From assembly GCF_021223605.1 (NCBI RefSeq), contig NZ_CP075175.1, positions 2,548,501 to 2,612,500 on the forward strand: a DNA stretch of 64,000 bases, in the 5' to 3' direction. The notes beneath the pieces are model-generated. The model saw only the letters and a list, made by a program, of their open reading frames with translations, had not been told where the DNA came from and made no database searches. Both the position numbers and the translations under genes were made by a program. This stretch comes from Paenibacillus sp. 481. Its GTDB lineage: Bacteria; Bacillota; Bacilli; Paenibacillales; Paenibacillaceae. Below are positions 25,719 through 33,833 of this stretch, in pieces (position 1 is the stretch's first letter; every line of letters begins with the position of its first letter).

Positions 25719-25925
25719 ATGAATCTTGGTCAACAGCGCAAAAATGTTCGTGCTGGTCTTGAAGTTGACGTTGTCTTAAAGCAAGATCAGCGTACAGGCA
25801 AGAAAACGAGAGGTATCGTCAAAGATATTTTAACGAATTCTGCCAATCATCCACACGGTATTAAAGTCAGATTGCAGGACGGTCAAGTTGGCCGGGTTGC
25901 AGCCATTATTACTGCACAGCCGTAG
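25719..25925 (+). CDS. ywbE: YwbE family protein
   Basis: A 68-residue protein with the family pattern MNLGQQRKNVRAGLEVDVVL, then KQDQRTGKKTRGIVKDILT and HPHGIKVRLQDGQVGRV. A conserved small basic protein of Bacillales (DUF2196), probably nucleic-acid associated; function not established. AGGAG precedes it at rather long spacing. It lies 46 bases after the helicase and before terminators, so may share its transcript. Confidence 0.9.
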   Translation: MNLGQQRKNVRAGLEVDVVLKQDQRTGKKTRGIVKDILTNSANHPHGIKVRLQDGQVGRVAAIITAQP

Positions 25926-25946
25926 GAATTATTTTTGTAAGTAAAA

Positions 25947-26025
25947 AAGCTTTTCTACCCCGAAACAGGATAGAAAAGCTTAGTTTGTCGAGAAAGCCCT
26001 CATCCGCAAAGATGGGGGCTTTTTC
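25947..26025. terminator. Double terminator after ywbE
   Basis: First hairpin: AAGCTTTTCTA (25947-25957) with TAGAAAAGCTT (25971-25981), with a T run on the reverse strand. Second hairpin: AGCCCTCATC with GATGGGGGCT, followed by TTTTC on the forward strand. Together they insulate the convergent helicase and ABC-F units. Confidence 0.8.
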
Positions 26026-26169
26026 ACGTCAGAGTAAATGCCGTATAAAAGAATGTACTTTTACATTGTTTCGTTCTCATTTTCACTCTAAGTTTACTAT
26101 TAAATTTACATTAGAGTCGGGTCCAGTTGTTAATTGGTCAGCCTGTTAACTTTGTAGCTTATTAGCTAA

Positions 26170-28212
26170 TTAGTTTGTTAGCTCCATCCATTGCTCATAC
26201 ACCGCATCAAGCTCCGCTTGGAGCTGCTCACGCTCCGTATAAAGCTCACCAAGCTTGGCTGCGTCCGATTGGCAATCCGGCTCCAACATTTTCTCATCGA
26301 CTTGATGCAATCGCTGCTCAAGCTCAACAATTTGCCGCTCTAAGGTGGTCACTTTCATATTTGTTGCAGAGGATGAGGCAGAACGGTCTTTGGTGTTCGT
26401 TCTCGCATTCGTTGTAGCACTCGTACTCGTACTCGCCTTATCATTTACCTTAACATAAGGCTGACGTAAATCCGGCGCTTGCCGCTGTTCCGCGGGTTCT
26501 GAAGCCAGCAGAGTAGCTTGCTTATTCTGCTTCAGCACACCAGCACCACCAGCCGTACGATTCTCCGGCCTCAACTCTACCTGTTCTGGACGCTTCTCCT
26601 TGTAGTATTCAAAGTCGCCACCGTACGAATTTAGCTTGCCTTGCTCCAGTGCCCATATTTTATGCGCCAATCGATTTATAAAATAACGATCATGGGAAAC
26701 GGCCAACATCGTGCCCGTATATTCTTCCAACGCTTCCTCCAATGCTTCACGGGAATCGATGTCCAAATGGTTCGTAGGTTCGTCTAGCAGCAGCAAATTC
26801 GGTTGCCGGTGCATAAGCACCGCCAGCCGCAGGCGGCTCCACTCACCGCCAGACAAACTTCTAACCTGCTTAAAAGCATCAGCGCCGTAAAATAAAAATC
26901 GCGCCAGCTGCCCACGAGCCGCACCCTCTTCCAAGGCAAGCTCAGTGCGGAAATATTGCAGCACCGTCATATGATGATCCTGCGGTGCTGCCTCCTGCGC
27001 CAAGTAGCCCAGCTCGACACGCGAGCCTAAGCGCACGCTGCCCTCGTCAGGAAACTCCTGCCCGAGCAGCATTTTTAACAGCGTACTCTTGCCCGAGCCA
27101 TTGTCGCCGATCAAAATAGCTCGCTCCCCATAACGGAGCAAGTCGCTAACCTGCTCAAATAATAGGCGCTCACCGTAACTTTTTCGAACCCTATCCAGTG
27201 AGACGACTGTGGAGCCAGAGCGATCACGCTGTCTCAAGTCTAATTCTATAGCCTTGCGCTCCATAATAGGCCGTTTCAGCTTAGTCATGCGATCCAGTGC
27301 TTTCTGCATCGAGGCCGCGCGACGGTGAAAGCCGGCATTGGGTGGGTTAGCACGATTTCCCCAATCGATGAGCTGCTTGATCGTTTCTTGCATTTGCTTG
27401 ATCTTTTTTTGCTGCTCTTGAAAAGCGGCAAACTGCCGCAATAGTCGAGCTTCTTTTTCCACCTGGTAGTCGGAATAGTTCGTTACATAGGTAACGGCCT
27501 CACCGTCTTCGAACTCGACAATCTTAGTCACAACGCTATCTAGGAAATAGCGGTCGTGCGAAATGACGACTACTGTACCTGCATACGTGCGCAGGAACGA
27601 TTCCAGCCATTCAATGGCCCGCATATCCAGATGGTTTGTAGGCTCATCTAGCAGTAAAATATCAGGCTGTTCCAACAGCAAAGCGGCCAGCCCCACCTTC
27701 GTCTTCTCCCCACCAGATAAGGACGGGAAAGGGCGGGTGTACTGCTCCGTAGGGATGCCGAGCCCGTTGGCGACACGCTCGATCTGTGAATCGATCTCGT
27801 ATCCGCCTGCTCGCTCAAATCGTTCCTGCACTTGCCCGTACTCTTGTAGCAAGCGGGCGAATCTTGCTTCATCGCCGATTTGTTCGGGATCGGACATAAG
27901 TTGCTCCAGCTTTTTCATCTGTGCGGACCATTCCAACTGCTGCTTGAAGCTTGCGCTTAGCACGTCGTACACCGATTCATCATGCACGTGCATCACTTGT
28001 GCCAAGTAGCCAATTTTGGCCCCTTTACGAATGGAGATTTCTCCTCGATCTGGCTTATCCAATCCTTTGAGCAGACGGAACATCGTTGTCTTGCCTGTGC
28101 CATTACGCCCGATGAGGCCGACCTTATCGCCTTCTCTAATGTCAAAGCATATGTCTTGAAGCACTAATTCGGCTCCGTAATATTTTTCGATGTGCTGAAC
28201 TTGAATCATCAT
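26170..28212 (-). CDS. ABC-F family ATPase (ribosome-associated)
   Basis: A 680-residue protein with two ABC domains and no membrane segment. Domain 1: GRNGTGKTT, LSGGEKTKVGLAALL, LLLDEPTNHLDM. Domain 2: GDNGSGKST, LSGGEWSRLRLAVLM, LLLDEPTNHLDI. The inter-domain linker is about 80 residues of charged helix (VEKEARLLRQFAAFQEQQKK). A C-terminal Ser/Thr-rich stretch leads into a coiled coil. ABC-F proteins act on the ribosomal E site; some protect from antibiotics, others are housekeeping. GGAGG precedes ATGATG. The leader has a terminator that suggests regulated readthrough. Confidence 0.9.
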   Translation of the reverse strand: MMIQVQHIEKYYGAELVLQDICFDIREGDKVGLIGRNGTGKTTMFRLLKGLDKPDRGEISIRKGAKIGYLAQVMHVHDESVYDVLSASFKQQLEWSAQMKKLEQLMSDPEQIGDEARFARLLQEYGQVQERFERAGGYEIDSQIERVANGLGIPTEQYTRPFPSLSGGEKTKVGLAALLLEQPDILLLDEPTNHLDMRAIEWLESFLRTYAGTVVVISHDRYFLDSVVTKIVEFEDGEAVTYVTNYSDYQVEKEARLLRQFAAFQEQQKKIKQMQETIKQLIDWGNRANPPNAGFHRRAASMQKALDRMTKLKRPIMERKAIELDLRQRDRSGSTVVSLDRVRKSYGERLLFEQVSDLLRYGERAILIGDNGSGKSTLLKMLLGQEFPDEGSVRLGSRVELGYLAQEAAPQDHHMTVLQYFRTELALEEGAARGQLARFLFYGADAFKQVRSLSGGEWSRLRLAVLMHRQPNLLLLDEPTNHLDIDSREALEEALEEYTGTMLAVSHDRYFINRLAHKIWALEQGKLNSYGGDFEYYKEKRPEQVELRPENRTAGGAGVLKQNKQATLLASEPAEQRQAPDLRQPYVKVNDKASTSTSATTNARTNTKDRSASSSATNMKVTTLERQIVELEQRLHQVDEKMLEPDCQSDAAKLGELYTEREQLQAELDAVYEQWMELTN

Positions 28213-28243
28213 TTAGATTATCCTCCATAGATGACACACCACA

Positions 28244-28271
28244 GATGCCGCAAACGCCGCAAATGCCGCAA
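28244..28271. repeat. Tandem 9-base repeats in the ABC-F leader
   Basis: ATGCCGCAA, ACGCCGCAA and ATGCCGCAA follow each other directly, with a diverged fourth unit toward the gene. They lie between the leader terminator and the ABC-F start codon. Confidence 0.6.
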
Positions 28272-28305
28272 AAAAAGGCCGCAGGGAAATGTCCCTACGG
28301 CCTTT
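28270..28305 (-). terminator. Terminator/attenuator upstream of ABC-F
   Basis: On the reverse strand AAAGGCCGTAGGG and CCCTGCGGCCTTT form a strong stem followed by seven T. It sits between a small ORF and the ABC-F start, with no good promoter in the 58 bases that follow. ABC-F expression is therefore likely to need readthrough. Confidence 0.75.
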
Positions 28306-28368
28306 ACTTAATCATCAATCGGAGCAAAAAAGAGTTAGAGCAAAGAAGCTCAACAGTTCCGCTTGAGG

Positions 28369-28542
28369 TTAAGGCAGGATGGTCATCTCACAATTTGAAT
28401 AGTTTTGTATGGTAGTGCCATTCGTATTGCTGAAAATGGACAGACTTGTCCCGTTAACAGCTACATCATGGCAAATTACAAAAAGATCCAAATTGAGTTG
28501 GTGAATACGATTTGGGTTCAAATTGCGTTGTGTTTGTTCCAT
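28369..28542 (-). CDS. Small ORF, 57 residues, in the ABC-F leader
   Basis: ATG at 28542 with an excellent AAAGGAGGTGAGG site. The peptide starts MEQTQRNLNPNRIHQLNLDL, has a middle FVICHDVAVNGTSL, and ends NYSNCEMTILP. No signal peptide or membrane span; Asn/Thr-rich with two Cys. It lies behind its own promoter and is followed by the terminator. It could be a free small protein or a regulatory upstream ORF. Not recognised. Confidence 0.6.
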   Translation of the reverse strand: MEQTQRNLNPNRIHQLNLDLFVICHDVAVNGTSLSIFSNTNGTTIQNYSNCEMTILP

Positions 28543-28575
28543 CCTGCCTCACCTCCTTTACATAAATTTGTAAAG

Positions 28576-28605
28576 ATTGTATCACATTAAACCAAGCACA
28601 TTCAA
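28576..28605 (-). promoter_or_regulatory. Promoter of the small ORF/ABC-F leader
   Basis: Reverse strand TTGAAT (28605-28600), an 18-base spacer and TACAAT (28581-28576), about 35 bases before the small-ORF start. Confidence 0.55.
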
Positions 28606-28687
28606 GCATGTTGGCGAATTTTTGTATCGGAATATTTGCCGTGAAATATGTATCGTGAAATATGTACTGTGAAATTTTCCGTAATAT

Positions 28688-29554
28688 CTACCGTGATAAT
28701 ACTTTCAATAAAATTCGCTCATACCATTTCCAAGGTAAAATGCGACGCAGCAATTGCCCGATCTTGGCCTCCTTGCCTAATAAGTAGCGCAGTTTAGGCT
28801 TAGACATGCCAGCTATGCGTACAATGCACTGCGCCACTTCAGTCGCAGGCGGTGCTTGCTTCGCTGTCTGCTGTGAGAAGCGCAGCACAGCATCTATTTG
28901 CGCCCGATAGGGTGAGTGTTCGGGAGCGTGCACGACCTTCATGGCCTTATCCCAAATGTCCGTCTGGTAGGGGCCTGGCTCAACAAGGACCGCATAAACG
29001 CCATAGGGCAGCATTTCTAGGCGGAGCGATTCCGTAAACCCTTCGACGGCGAACTTCGAAGAGGCGTAGGGAGCGTAGCCAGGGTAGCCGGACAAGCCGC
29101 TGACACTGCTAATATTTATAATTTTGCCGTAGCGTTGCTGCCGCATAATAGGCAGTACCGCTTGTGTTACGGCCACTGTACCAAAGAAGTTCGTCTCCAT
29201 TTGGTCATACCAGCCCTGTCGATCGACTTCCTCTACAAAGCCGCCAATCACACAGCCTGCATTGTTGACGACAATATCTATCGATCCGAAGTGGTCCATG
29301 ATGGTCTTAATCGCGCGCTCAATACTATCCACCTGTGTAACGTCGAGCGAGAATACGTGAATATGCTCAGACACGCCAGCCAAATGAGCTTGTTCTTGTA
29401 GACGTCCTTGCTTCTCTACACTGCGCATCGATGCGATAACTTTGTATCCATGCTGGGCTAGAGCGATGCTTGTTTGAAGCCCGAAGCCACTGGATGAGCC
29501 TGTAATGAGTGCAACTGGACGTGAACGCAAGGTTTCAGATGAACTCGAATTCAT
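28688..29554 (-). CDS. SDR family oxidoreductase
   Basis: A 288-residue classical short-chain dehydrogenase: TGSSSGFG cofactor loop, NNAGCVIGG, SSVSGLSGYPGYAPYASSKFAVEG with catalytic Ser-Tyr-Lys, and VEPGPYQT after it. The start at 29554 has AAAGGAGA upstream; a longer frame from 29620 does not. It probably uses NAD(P) to reduce a ketone or oxidise an alcohol; substrate unknown. Single-gene unit. Confidence 0.9.
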   Translation of the reverse strand: MNSSSSETLRSRPVALITGSSSGFGLQTSIALAQHGYKVIASMRSVEKQGRLQEQAHLAGVSEHIHVFSLDVTQVDSIERAIKTIMDHFGSIDIVVNNAGCVIGGFVEEVDRQGWYDQMETNFFGTVAVTQAVLPIMRQQRYGKIINISSVSGLSGYPGYAPYASSKFAVEGFTESLRLEMLPYGVYAVLVEPGPYQTDIWDKAMKVVHAPEHSPYRAQIDAVLRFSQQTAKQAPPATEVAQCIVRIAGMSKPKLRYLLGKEAKIGQLLRRILPWKWYERILLKVLSR

Positions 29555-29597
29555 ATTTGTTAATCTCTCCTTTAATGAATGCTGAATGTATGTACGA

Positions 29598-29664
29598 CAA
29601 AAAAGCCCCTTCTGCGGCACGTAGCGGCTATTGTAGCTTCTGCGCGGTCAAAGGGGACTTTTAT
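29598..29664 (-). terminator. Terminator between XRE regulator and SDR
   Basis: AAAAGCCCCTT (29601-29611) pairs with AAGGGGACTTTT (29651-29662) around a long, partly structured loop. On the reverse strand the second arm ends in a T run, so it would end the XRE transcript. Confidence 0.55.
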
Positions 29665-29685
29665 GATATGAATGCAAAATTACAT

Positions 29686-30057
29686 TTATTCCTCTGGTTG
29701 TGTTCGCTGTGGTTGTTGTTTGTTGTCAGTGAAGTCCTCACGCATAAAGCGCCAGAAACGCATCAGCTCTTCACGCTGTCTTAATGGAGATACCATAAAC
29801 TCCTCAAAAAATAGACGCATCCTAGCATCGTGCACGATAAGAGAATTATCGGTCGGCAATACGGCATCGTTACAAGTTAAATAATCAATAGATACTTCGT
29901 ATAATCGAGCGATTTCTTTAACCATATCGATATCGGGTTTACGATTCCCATTCTCGTAATTGGAGTAAGCGGAACGAGATACGCTTATGCGGCTGGCTAC
30001 ATCGTCTTGTGTCCAGCCTCGTTTCAAGCGTTCTTGTTCCATGCGTTGACTTAGCAT
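29686..30057 (-). CDS. XRE-family transcriptional regulator, 123 residues
   Basis: An N-terminal Cro/cI helix-turn-helix (RMEQERLKRGWTQDDVASRI, SVSRSAYSNYENGNRKPDID) followed by a 60-residue tail of unknown role ending in a Gln-rich segment. GAGGTGG precedes the ATG. It is divergent from a second small XRE gene across a 155-base spacer, an arrangement like phage or plasmid switches, though no phage genes are nearby. Confidence 0.85.
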   Translation of the reverse strand: MLSQRMEQERLKRGWTQDDVASRISVSRSAYSNYENGNRKPDIDMVKEIARLYEVSIDYLTCNDAVLPTDNSLIVHDARMRLFFEEFMVSPLRQREELMRFWRFMREDFTDNKQQPQRTQPEE

Positions 30058-30084
30058 GAAACCACCTCTCTACCCAAGTATATC

Positions 30085-30184
30085 GCTCGAAATCAAACCG
30101 TTAAGAGAATGTTTCGATAAGAATATCAAAATATAGTATAGACACGTAAAGAATACAATGGTAATATATTCTTGATTCGAAACG
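30085..30184. promoter_or_regulatory. Repeated TTTCGA half-sites between divergent XRE genes
   Basis: CTCGAAATC near 30087, GTTTCGAT at 30111-30118 and ATTCGAAAC near 30175 are similar half-sites in both orientations. They could be operators for one or both XRE proteins. Pattern only. Confidence 0.35.
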
Positions 30185-30212
30185 AAGCTGTAGATAGGAG
30201 ATGTGAATCATT

Positions 30213-30419
30213 ATGAATCTTTCTCGTAAATGGCTTATTCGCTATAGAGGCGCTAAAACTCAGAAAGAAGTGGCCGCTATGTCTGGCATTAACCGAAGTT
30301 CGTACTCCAATATCGAAACGGGAAGGCGTGACCCTAGCATTCATGTAGCTAAACGTATCGGACTAACCTTAGGATTTGATTGGAAATATTTTTTTGAGCA
30401 AGTTGAATCAGGAGATTAA
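30213..30419 (+). CDS. Small XRE-family HTH protein, 68 residues
   Basis: Almost the whole protein is one helix-turn-helix: RGAKTQKEVAAMSGINRSSY, then SNIETGRRDPSIHVAKRIGLTLGF. TAGGAGATGTG precedes the ATG. It resembles compact Cro-like repressors and immunity-type DNA-binding proteins. It is followed three bases later by a 53-residue ORF. Confidence 0.85.
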   Translation: MNLSRKWLIRYRGAKTQKEVAAMSGINRSSYSNIETGRRDPSIHVAKRIGLTLGFDWKYFFEQVESGD

Positions 30420-30422
30420 CAG

Positions 30423-30584
30423 ATGTGGTGTTTGACGCATAAAGGCAAGCCGTTTGGACAGCCATTCGCGACAGAAATAGAAGTAGTAAAGATGTTTATT
30501 CGCTTACAATCTTGCTTTTTGGAACTAGGATATTGTGAACTGAAACGACTCCAGCGACAGCCGAAACCAGCAGCGTGTAACTAA
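30423..30584 (+). CDS. Small hypothetical protein, 53 residues
   Basis: ATG at 30423, three bases after the XRE stop, with AGGAGA eight bases upstream. It encodes MWCLTHKGKPFGQPFATEIE, continues with a hydrophobic helix (VVKMFIRLQSCFLELGY) and ends in a basic tail. No known family. Tight coupling to the XRE gene supports it being real. Confidence 0.6.
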   Translation: MWCLTHKGKPFGQPFATEIEVVKMFIRLQSCFLELGYCELKRLQRQPKPAACN

Positions 30585-30738
30585 CAACATAGATTCCGAT
30601 TGCCCATACAGATCGCCTTCGTTCCTATTAAATTAGGACGAAGGCGATTTTGTGTCATCGAACAAGCATGCTATTTATGTTAAAATGAAGAGGTGATTTC
30701 ATATTTTCTCTTCATTTCCCAAATGAAAGGTTTGGAAT

Positions 30739-32541
30739 GTGTCTATGTCACGCTTGCGGGATTCGATGACAAATTTAGTTGCTCTTCCTTCCGTCCGTAA
30801 GCAGAAGCGAGCTGCGTGGACGTTAGGCTTAATTGTGCTGCTCGCCTCTCTGTTTGTTCTTCCGATTGCTTCCGATCGAATTGTGGAAATACGTCCTTTT
30901 TTTCCGATGCTTATCGCATGGATTATGTTCGGTAACTTTATGACGGCGTATTTGATATATTCGCAGTTTCGTGCAACGGGTAGTAAACCGATGCTGCTGT
31001 TATCGGCAACTTATCTGTTTACGGGCATCATTACGATTCCTAATCTGGTTACGTACCCCGGTATATTTAGTGATGTCGGGCTGCTGCATGCGAATAGCCA
31101 AACTTCGATTTGGTTCTGGGTATGCTGGCATGCTGGATTTCCAATTGGCATTTTATTATACATTTACAGTATAAAGCGAAACACTTCGTCTGTACTGCAC
31201 ACAAAAAGCCGCCTGTACACCGCGATTACGTATGGTGCTGTCGCTTTATTCGTGCTGCTGCTGGCGTTTTTGCTGCCGCGTATGCAAGTGTTTTTTCCAA
31301 CGGTCATTGTACATGATGACTATCGATTGCTGATCTCGTCAGGTATAGGCCCAGTATTATGGCTGCTGAACGGAGCTGCAATGATTTATTTATTCGTCAC
31401 TACACGTATGAAGAGCTTGCTTCATTTGTGGCTGATGTTGTCTGTGTTTACGTTCTTTCTTGATGTCACACTGACCTTATTCGGAGGTGCCCGCTATAGT
31501 ATTGGCTGGTATGTGGGACGGTTGAACTCGCTTATTTCGGCGACGACGGTATTGTTCGTCTTTTTTAACGAATTGAACGTGCTTTACGTTCGTTTGACCC
31601 GTTCTAAGCACGAGCTAAGGCAGTCGAAAGAGCTGGTGAAATCGGTATTGGACAGCATTACGGACGCGTTCTTATCGGTCGATCGAGAGTGGCGCTATAT
31701 TTATTTGAATAAAGCTGCGGAAAAGTATATGCGAGTGTCGTTCTCGCAAGTGAAGGGTGAAGTGATCTGGGACATCAACCCTGGCCTGCTGAAAAGTGAA
31801 CGCTATCAACAGTGTCGTAAAGTGATGGAGGATAAGGTGCCTACGGAGATTGTTGAATTTGACGAGTTCCGAAAACGCTGGTTAGAGGTACGTATTTACC
31901 CATCCAGCCAAGGGATATCGGTCTATTTTTGCGATGTGACCGAACGTATGGAAGCGGAGAAGCAGATGAAAGAAGCGAACGAAAAGCTGCGTATTGCGAA
32001 TCGGTTGCTGACTGATTTTTCATATACAGACGGATTAACGGGTGTGTACAATCGGCGCTATTTTGATATGCTGCTTGAGCAGGAATGGCAAGGGTGTGCG
32101 CATGAAGGGATGATGTTGTCCCTGATTATGCTCGATATTGATTATTTTAAAAGGTATAACGACACGTATGGGCATCAAGCGGGGGATGAATGTTTGAGGC
32201 AGGTGGCGCAAGCCATTCGCGAGACCGGGGAGTGGCCGAGTGGGGTGGTGGCACGCTATGGTGGCGAGGAATTCGCTGTTATTTTGCCGCGTGCATCTGC
32301 TGAGGAAGCGGCGGCAGTAGCAGAGGCCGTTCGTCATGCGGTCGAGGCTTTGAAGCTGCCGCATTCGGCATCCTCGGTCAGCACGGTTGTAACGTGCAGT
32401 CTTGGTATTGCTACTGAGTTGCCGCAGCTATCGACGCACGAAGCGGACGAGTCAGGAACAGGCCTGCTTGTGCAGCGCGCGGATCGCGCGTTATATGCGG
32501 CTAAGCAGGCGGGGCGCAATCGTCTCGTAATAATAGAGTAA
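30739..32541 (+). CDS. Membrane-anchored diguanylate cyclase (MASE4-like, PAS, GGDEF)
   Basis: A 600-residue protein. The N-terminal 290 residues hold about eight hydrophobic segments of a MASE4-like sensor. A PAS domain follows (SVLDSITDAFLSVDREWRYI). The C-terminal GGDEF domain (about 430-598) has the intact active site RYGGEEFAV and metal-binding LDIDYFK. The four residues at the usual inhibitory site position read WPSG, not RxxD, so product inhibition is probably absent. It makes cyclic di-GMP in response to an unknown membrane signal. GTG start with GAAAGG upstream. Monocistronic. Confidence 0.9.
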   Translation: MSMSRLRDSMTNLVALPSVRKQKRAAWTLGLIVLLASLFVLPIASDRIVEIRPFFPMLIAWIMFGNFMTAYLIYSQFRATGSKPMLLLSATYLFTGIITIPNLVTYPGIFSDVGLLHANSQTSIWFWVCWHAGFPIGILLYIYSIKRNTSSVLHTKSRLYTAITYGAVALFVLLLAFLLPRMQVFFPTVIVHDDYRLLISSGIGPVLWLLNGAAMIYLFVTTRMKSLLHLWLMLSVFTFFLDVTLTLFGGARYSIGWYVGRLNSLISATTVLFVFFNELNVLYVRLTRSKHELRQSKELVKSVLDSITDAFLSVDREWRYIYLNKAAEKYMRVSFSQVKGEVIWDINPGLLKSERYQQCRKVMEDKVPTEIVEFDEFRKRWLEVRIYPSSQGISVYFCDVTERMEAEKQMKEANEKLRIANRLLTDFSYTDGLTGVYNRRYFDMLLEQEWQGCAHEGMMLSLIMLDIDYFKRYNDTYGHQAGDECLRQVAQAIRETGEWPSGVVARYGGEEFAVILPRASAEEAAAVAEAVRHAVEALKLPHSASSVSTVVTCSLGIATELPQLSTHEADESGTGLLVQRADRALYAAKQAGRNRLVIIE

Positions 32542-32559
32542 GGCGACAAGAAATGATGC

Positions 32560-32714
32560 AAGGTAAGCAGTAAGGTGAGTAGTGAAGTTAAGTAGTAAGG
32601 TAGTGGGTAAGTAGCAAAGCAAAGTAAGTAGTAATGTGAGTAATAGGGGAAGTAGCGAAGTAAGGTAAGTAGTAAGTAGTAAGTAGTAAGGCAATAGGCA
32701 AGTAGGCAGTAAGT
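32560..32714. repeat. Degenerate short direct repeats (AAGTAGTAAGG type)
   Basis: About 155 bases between the cyclase and the EamA transporter consist of imperfect 7-12-base repeats of GTAAGTAGTAAG, strongly purine-biased on the forward strand. No ORF or hairpin. Its slippage-prone structure probably varies between strains. Confidence 0.75.
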
Positions 32715-32749
32715 CTGCCATTTCTTACGTGTCAGTCAGAAGAAAGAAG

Positions 32750-33700
32750 ATGATGATGTTGAAAAAGGTTCACATATATGCGATGTTATGCTTCGTTATG
32801 TTGTGCTGGGGCTTGAATGTAACAGCAACGAAGCTACTTGTGACGAGCTTTGCGCCCGTTACGATTACAGCATTTCGCATATTGGCGGCAGCGTTGTGCG
32901 TATTCGCAATTTTGTCATTGTCCAAGCAAGTAAGGATGCTGACGAAGCGCGAATTCGTATACGTGCTGCTTGGTTCATTGTTAAATGTGGTTGCACACCA
33001 CTATTTTTTGTCAATAGGGCTATCCCGTACGTCAGCAGTTAATGGCGGACTCATTATCGGGACAGGCCCGTTGTTAACGACGATATTTGCGCTATTATTT
33101 TTGGGCAGTAAATTGACGCTCTTAAAATCTGCGGGTATTATCCTCGGTTTCTCTGGCGTGTCCTTAATTGTTCTCGTGAGCAACGGCGGAATGAGCGGGG
33201 TATCGATCGGAGATCTGTACGTATTTCTCGCGATGGCGGTACAGGCTGCCAGCTTTATTTTAATAAAAAGAATGTCCGCTACACTGGACCCGCGTCTTAT
33301 GACAGGCTATATGCTCTTGTTGGGTTCTGTCTTTTTGTTTATGATCAGCCTTATTGTGGAGCCGCAAGGCTTAGCGACATTGACGCAAGGCTCTGTTAGC
33401 ATGTGGGTCATTTTCTTTGCTTCAGCGTGTATTGCGACAGGCGTCGGTCATATGATGTACAACTATGCAATCGGGTTAGTGGGCACGGTGGAATCCGCTA
33501 TTTTTATTAATTTAAGCCCTTTCTTTGCACTGATTGGCTCTGCGGTATTCTTAGGCGAACAAATTCTGCTTGTGCAAATTGTAGGGTTTGTGCTTATTAT
33601 TGCGGGCGTGCTGTGCGGTTCAGGAGCGTTGGAGGAACGTATACGTTCACTGAGGCGCAGTGCAGGAAGAGTGGAGAAGGTTACGCAAAAGGCATCCTAG
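32750..33700 (+). CDS. DMT superfamily transporter (EamA domains)
   Basis: About 316 residues with ten membrane segments and two EamA repeats (MLCWGLNVTATKLLVTSFAP, FRILAAALCVFAI; later ILIKRMSATLDPRLMTGYML and FFALIGSAVFLGEQI). Exporter or permease for an unknown metabolite. The start is uncertain: ATG 32750 and GTG 32729 are both in frame, and neither has a strong ribosome-binding site. Confidence 0.85.
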   Translation: MMMLKKVHIYAMLCFVMLCWGLNVTATKLLVTSFAPVTITAFRILAAALCVFAILSLSKQVRMLTKREFVYVLLGSLLNVVAHHYFLSIGLSRTSAVNGGLIIGTGPLLTTIFALLFLGSKLTLLKSAGIILGFSGVSLIVLVSNGGMSGVSIGDLYVFLAMAVQAASFILIKRMSATLDPRLMTGYMLLLGSVFLFMISLIVEPQGLATLTQGSVSMWVIFFASACIATGVGHMMYNYAIGLVGTVESAIFINLSPFFALIGSAVFLGEQILLVQIVGFVLIIAGVLCGSGALEERIRSLRRSAGRVEKVTQKAS

Positions 33701-33736
33701 TTTAGTTGCTGCTATGCCGCGCATATAGGTTAATGA

Positions 33737-33775
33737 AAGACCCTGAACACTTAACGGAGTGTTTAGGGTCTTTTG
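33737..33775 (+). terminator. Terminator after EamA transporter
   Basis: AAGACCCTGAACACT pairs with AGTGTTTAGGGTCTT, followed by TTGTC. Confidence 0.8.
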
Positions 33776-33833
33776 TCTTTGTTAGCTATTGTAGCAGCGA
33801 TTACTTAAAATCGGCCTAGTAGACCTAGTAGCC

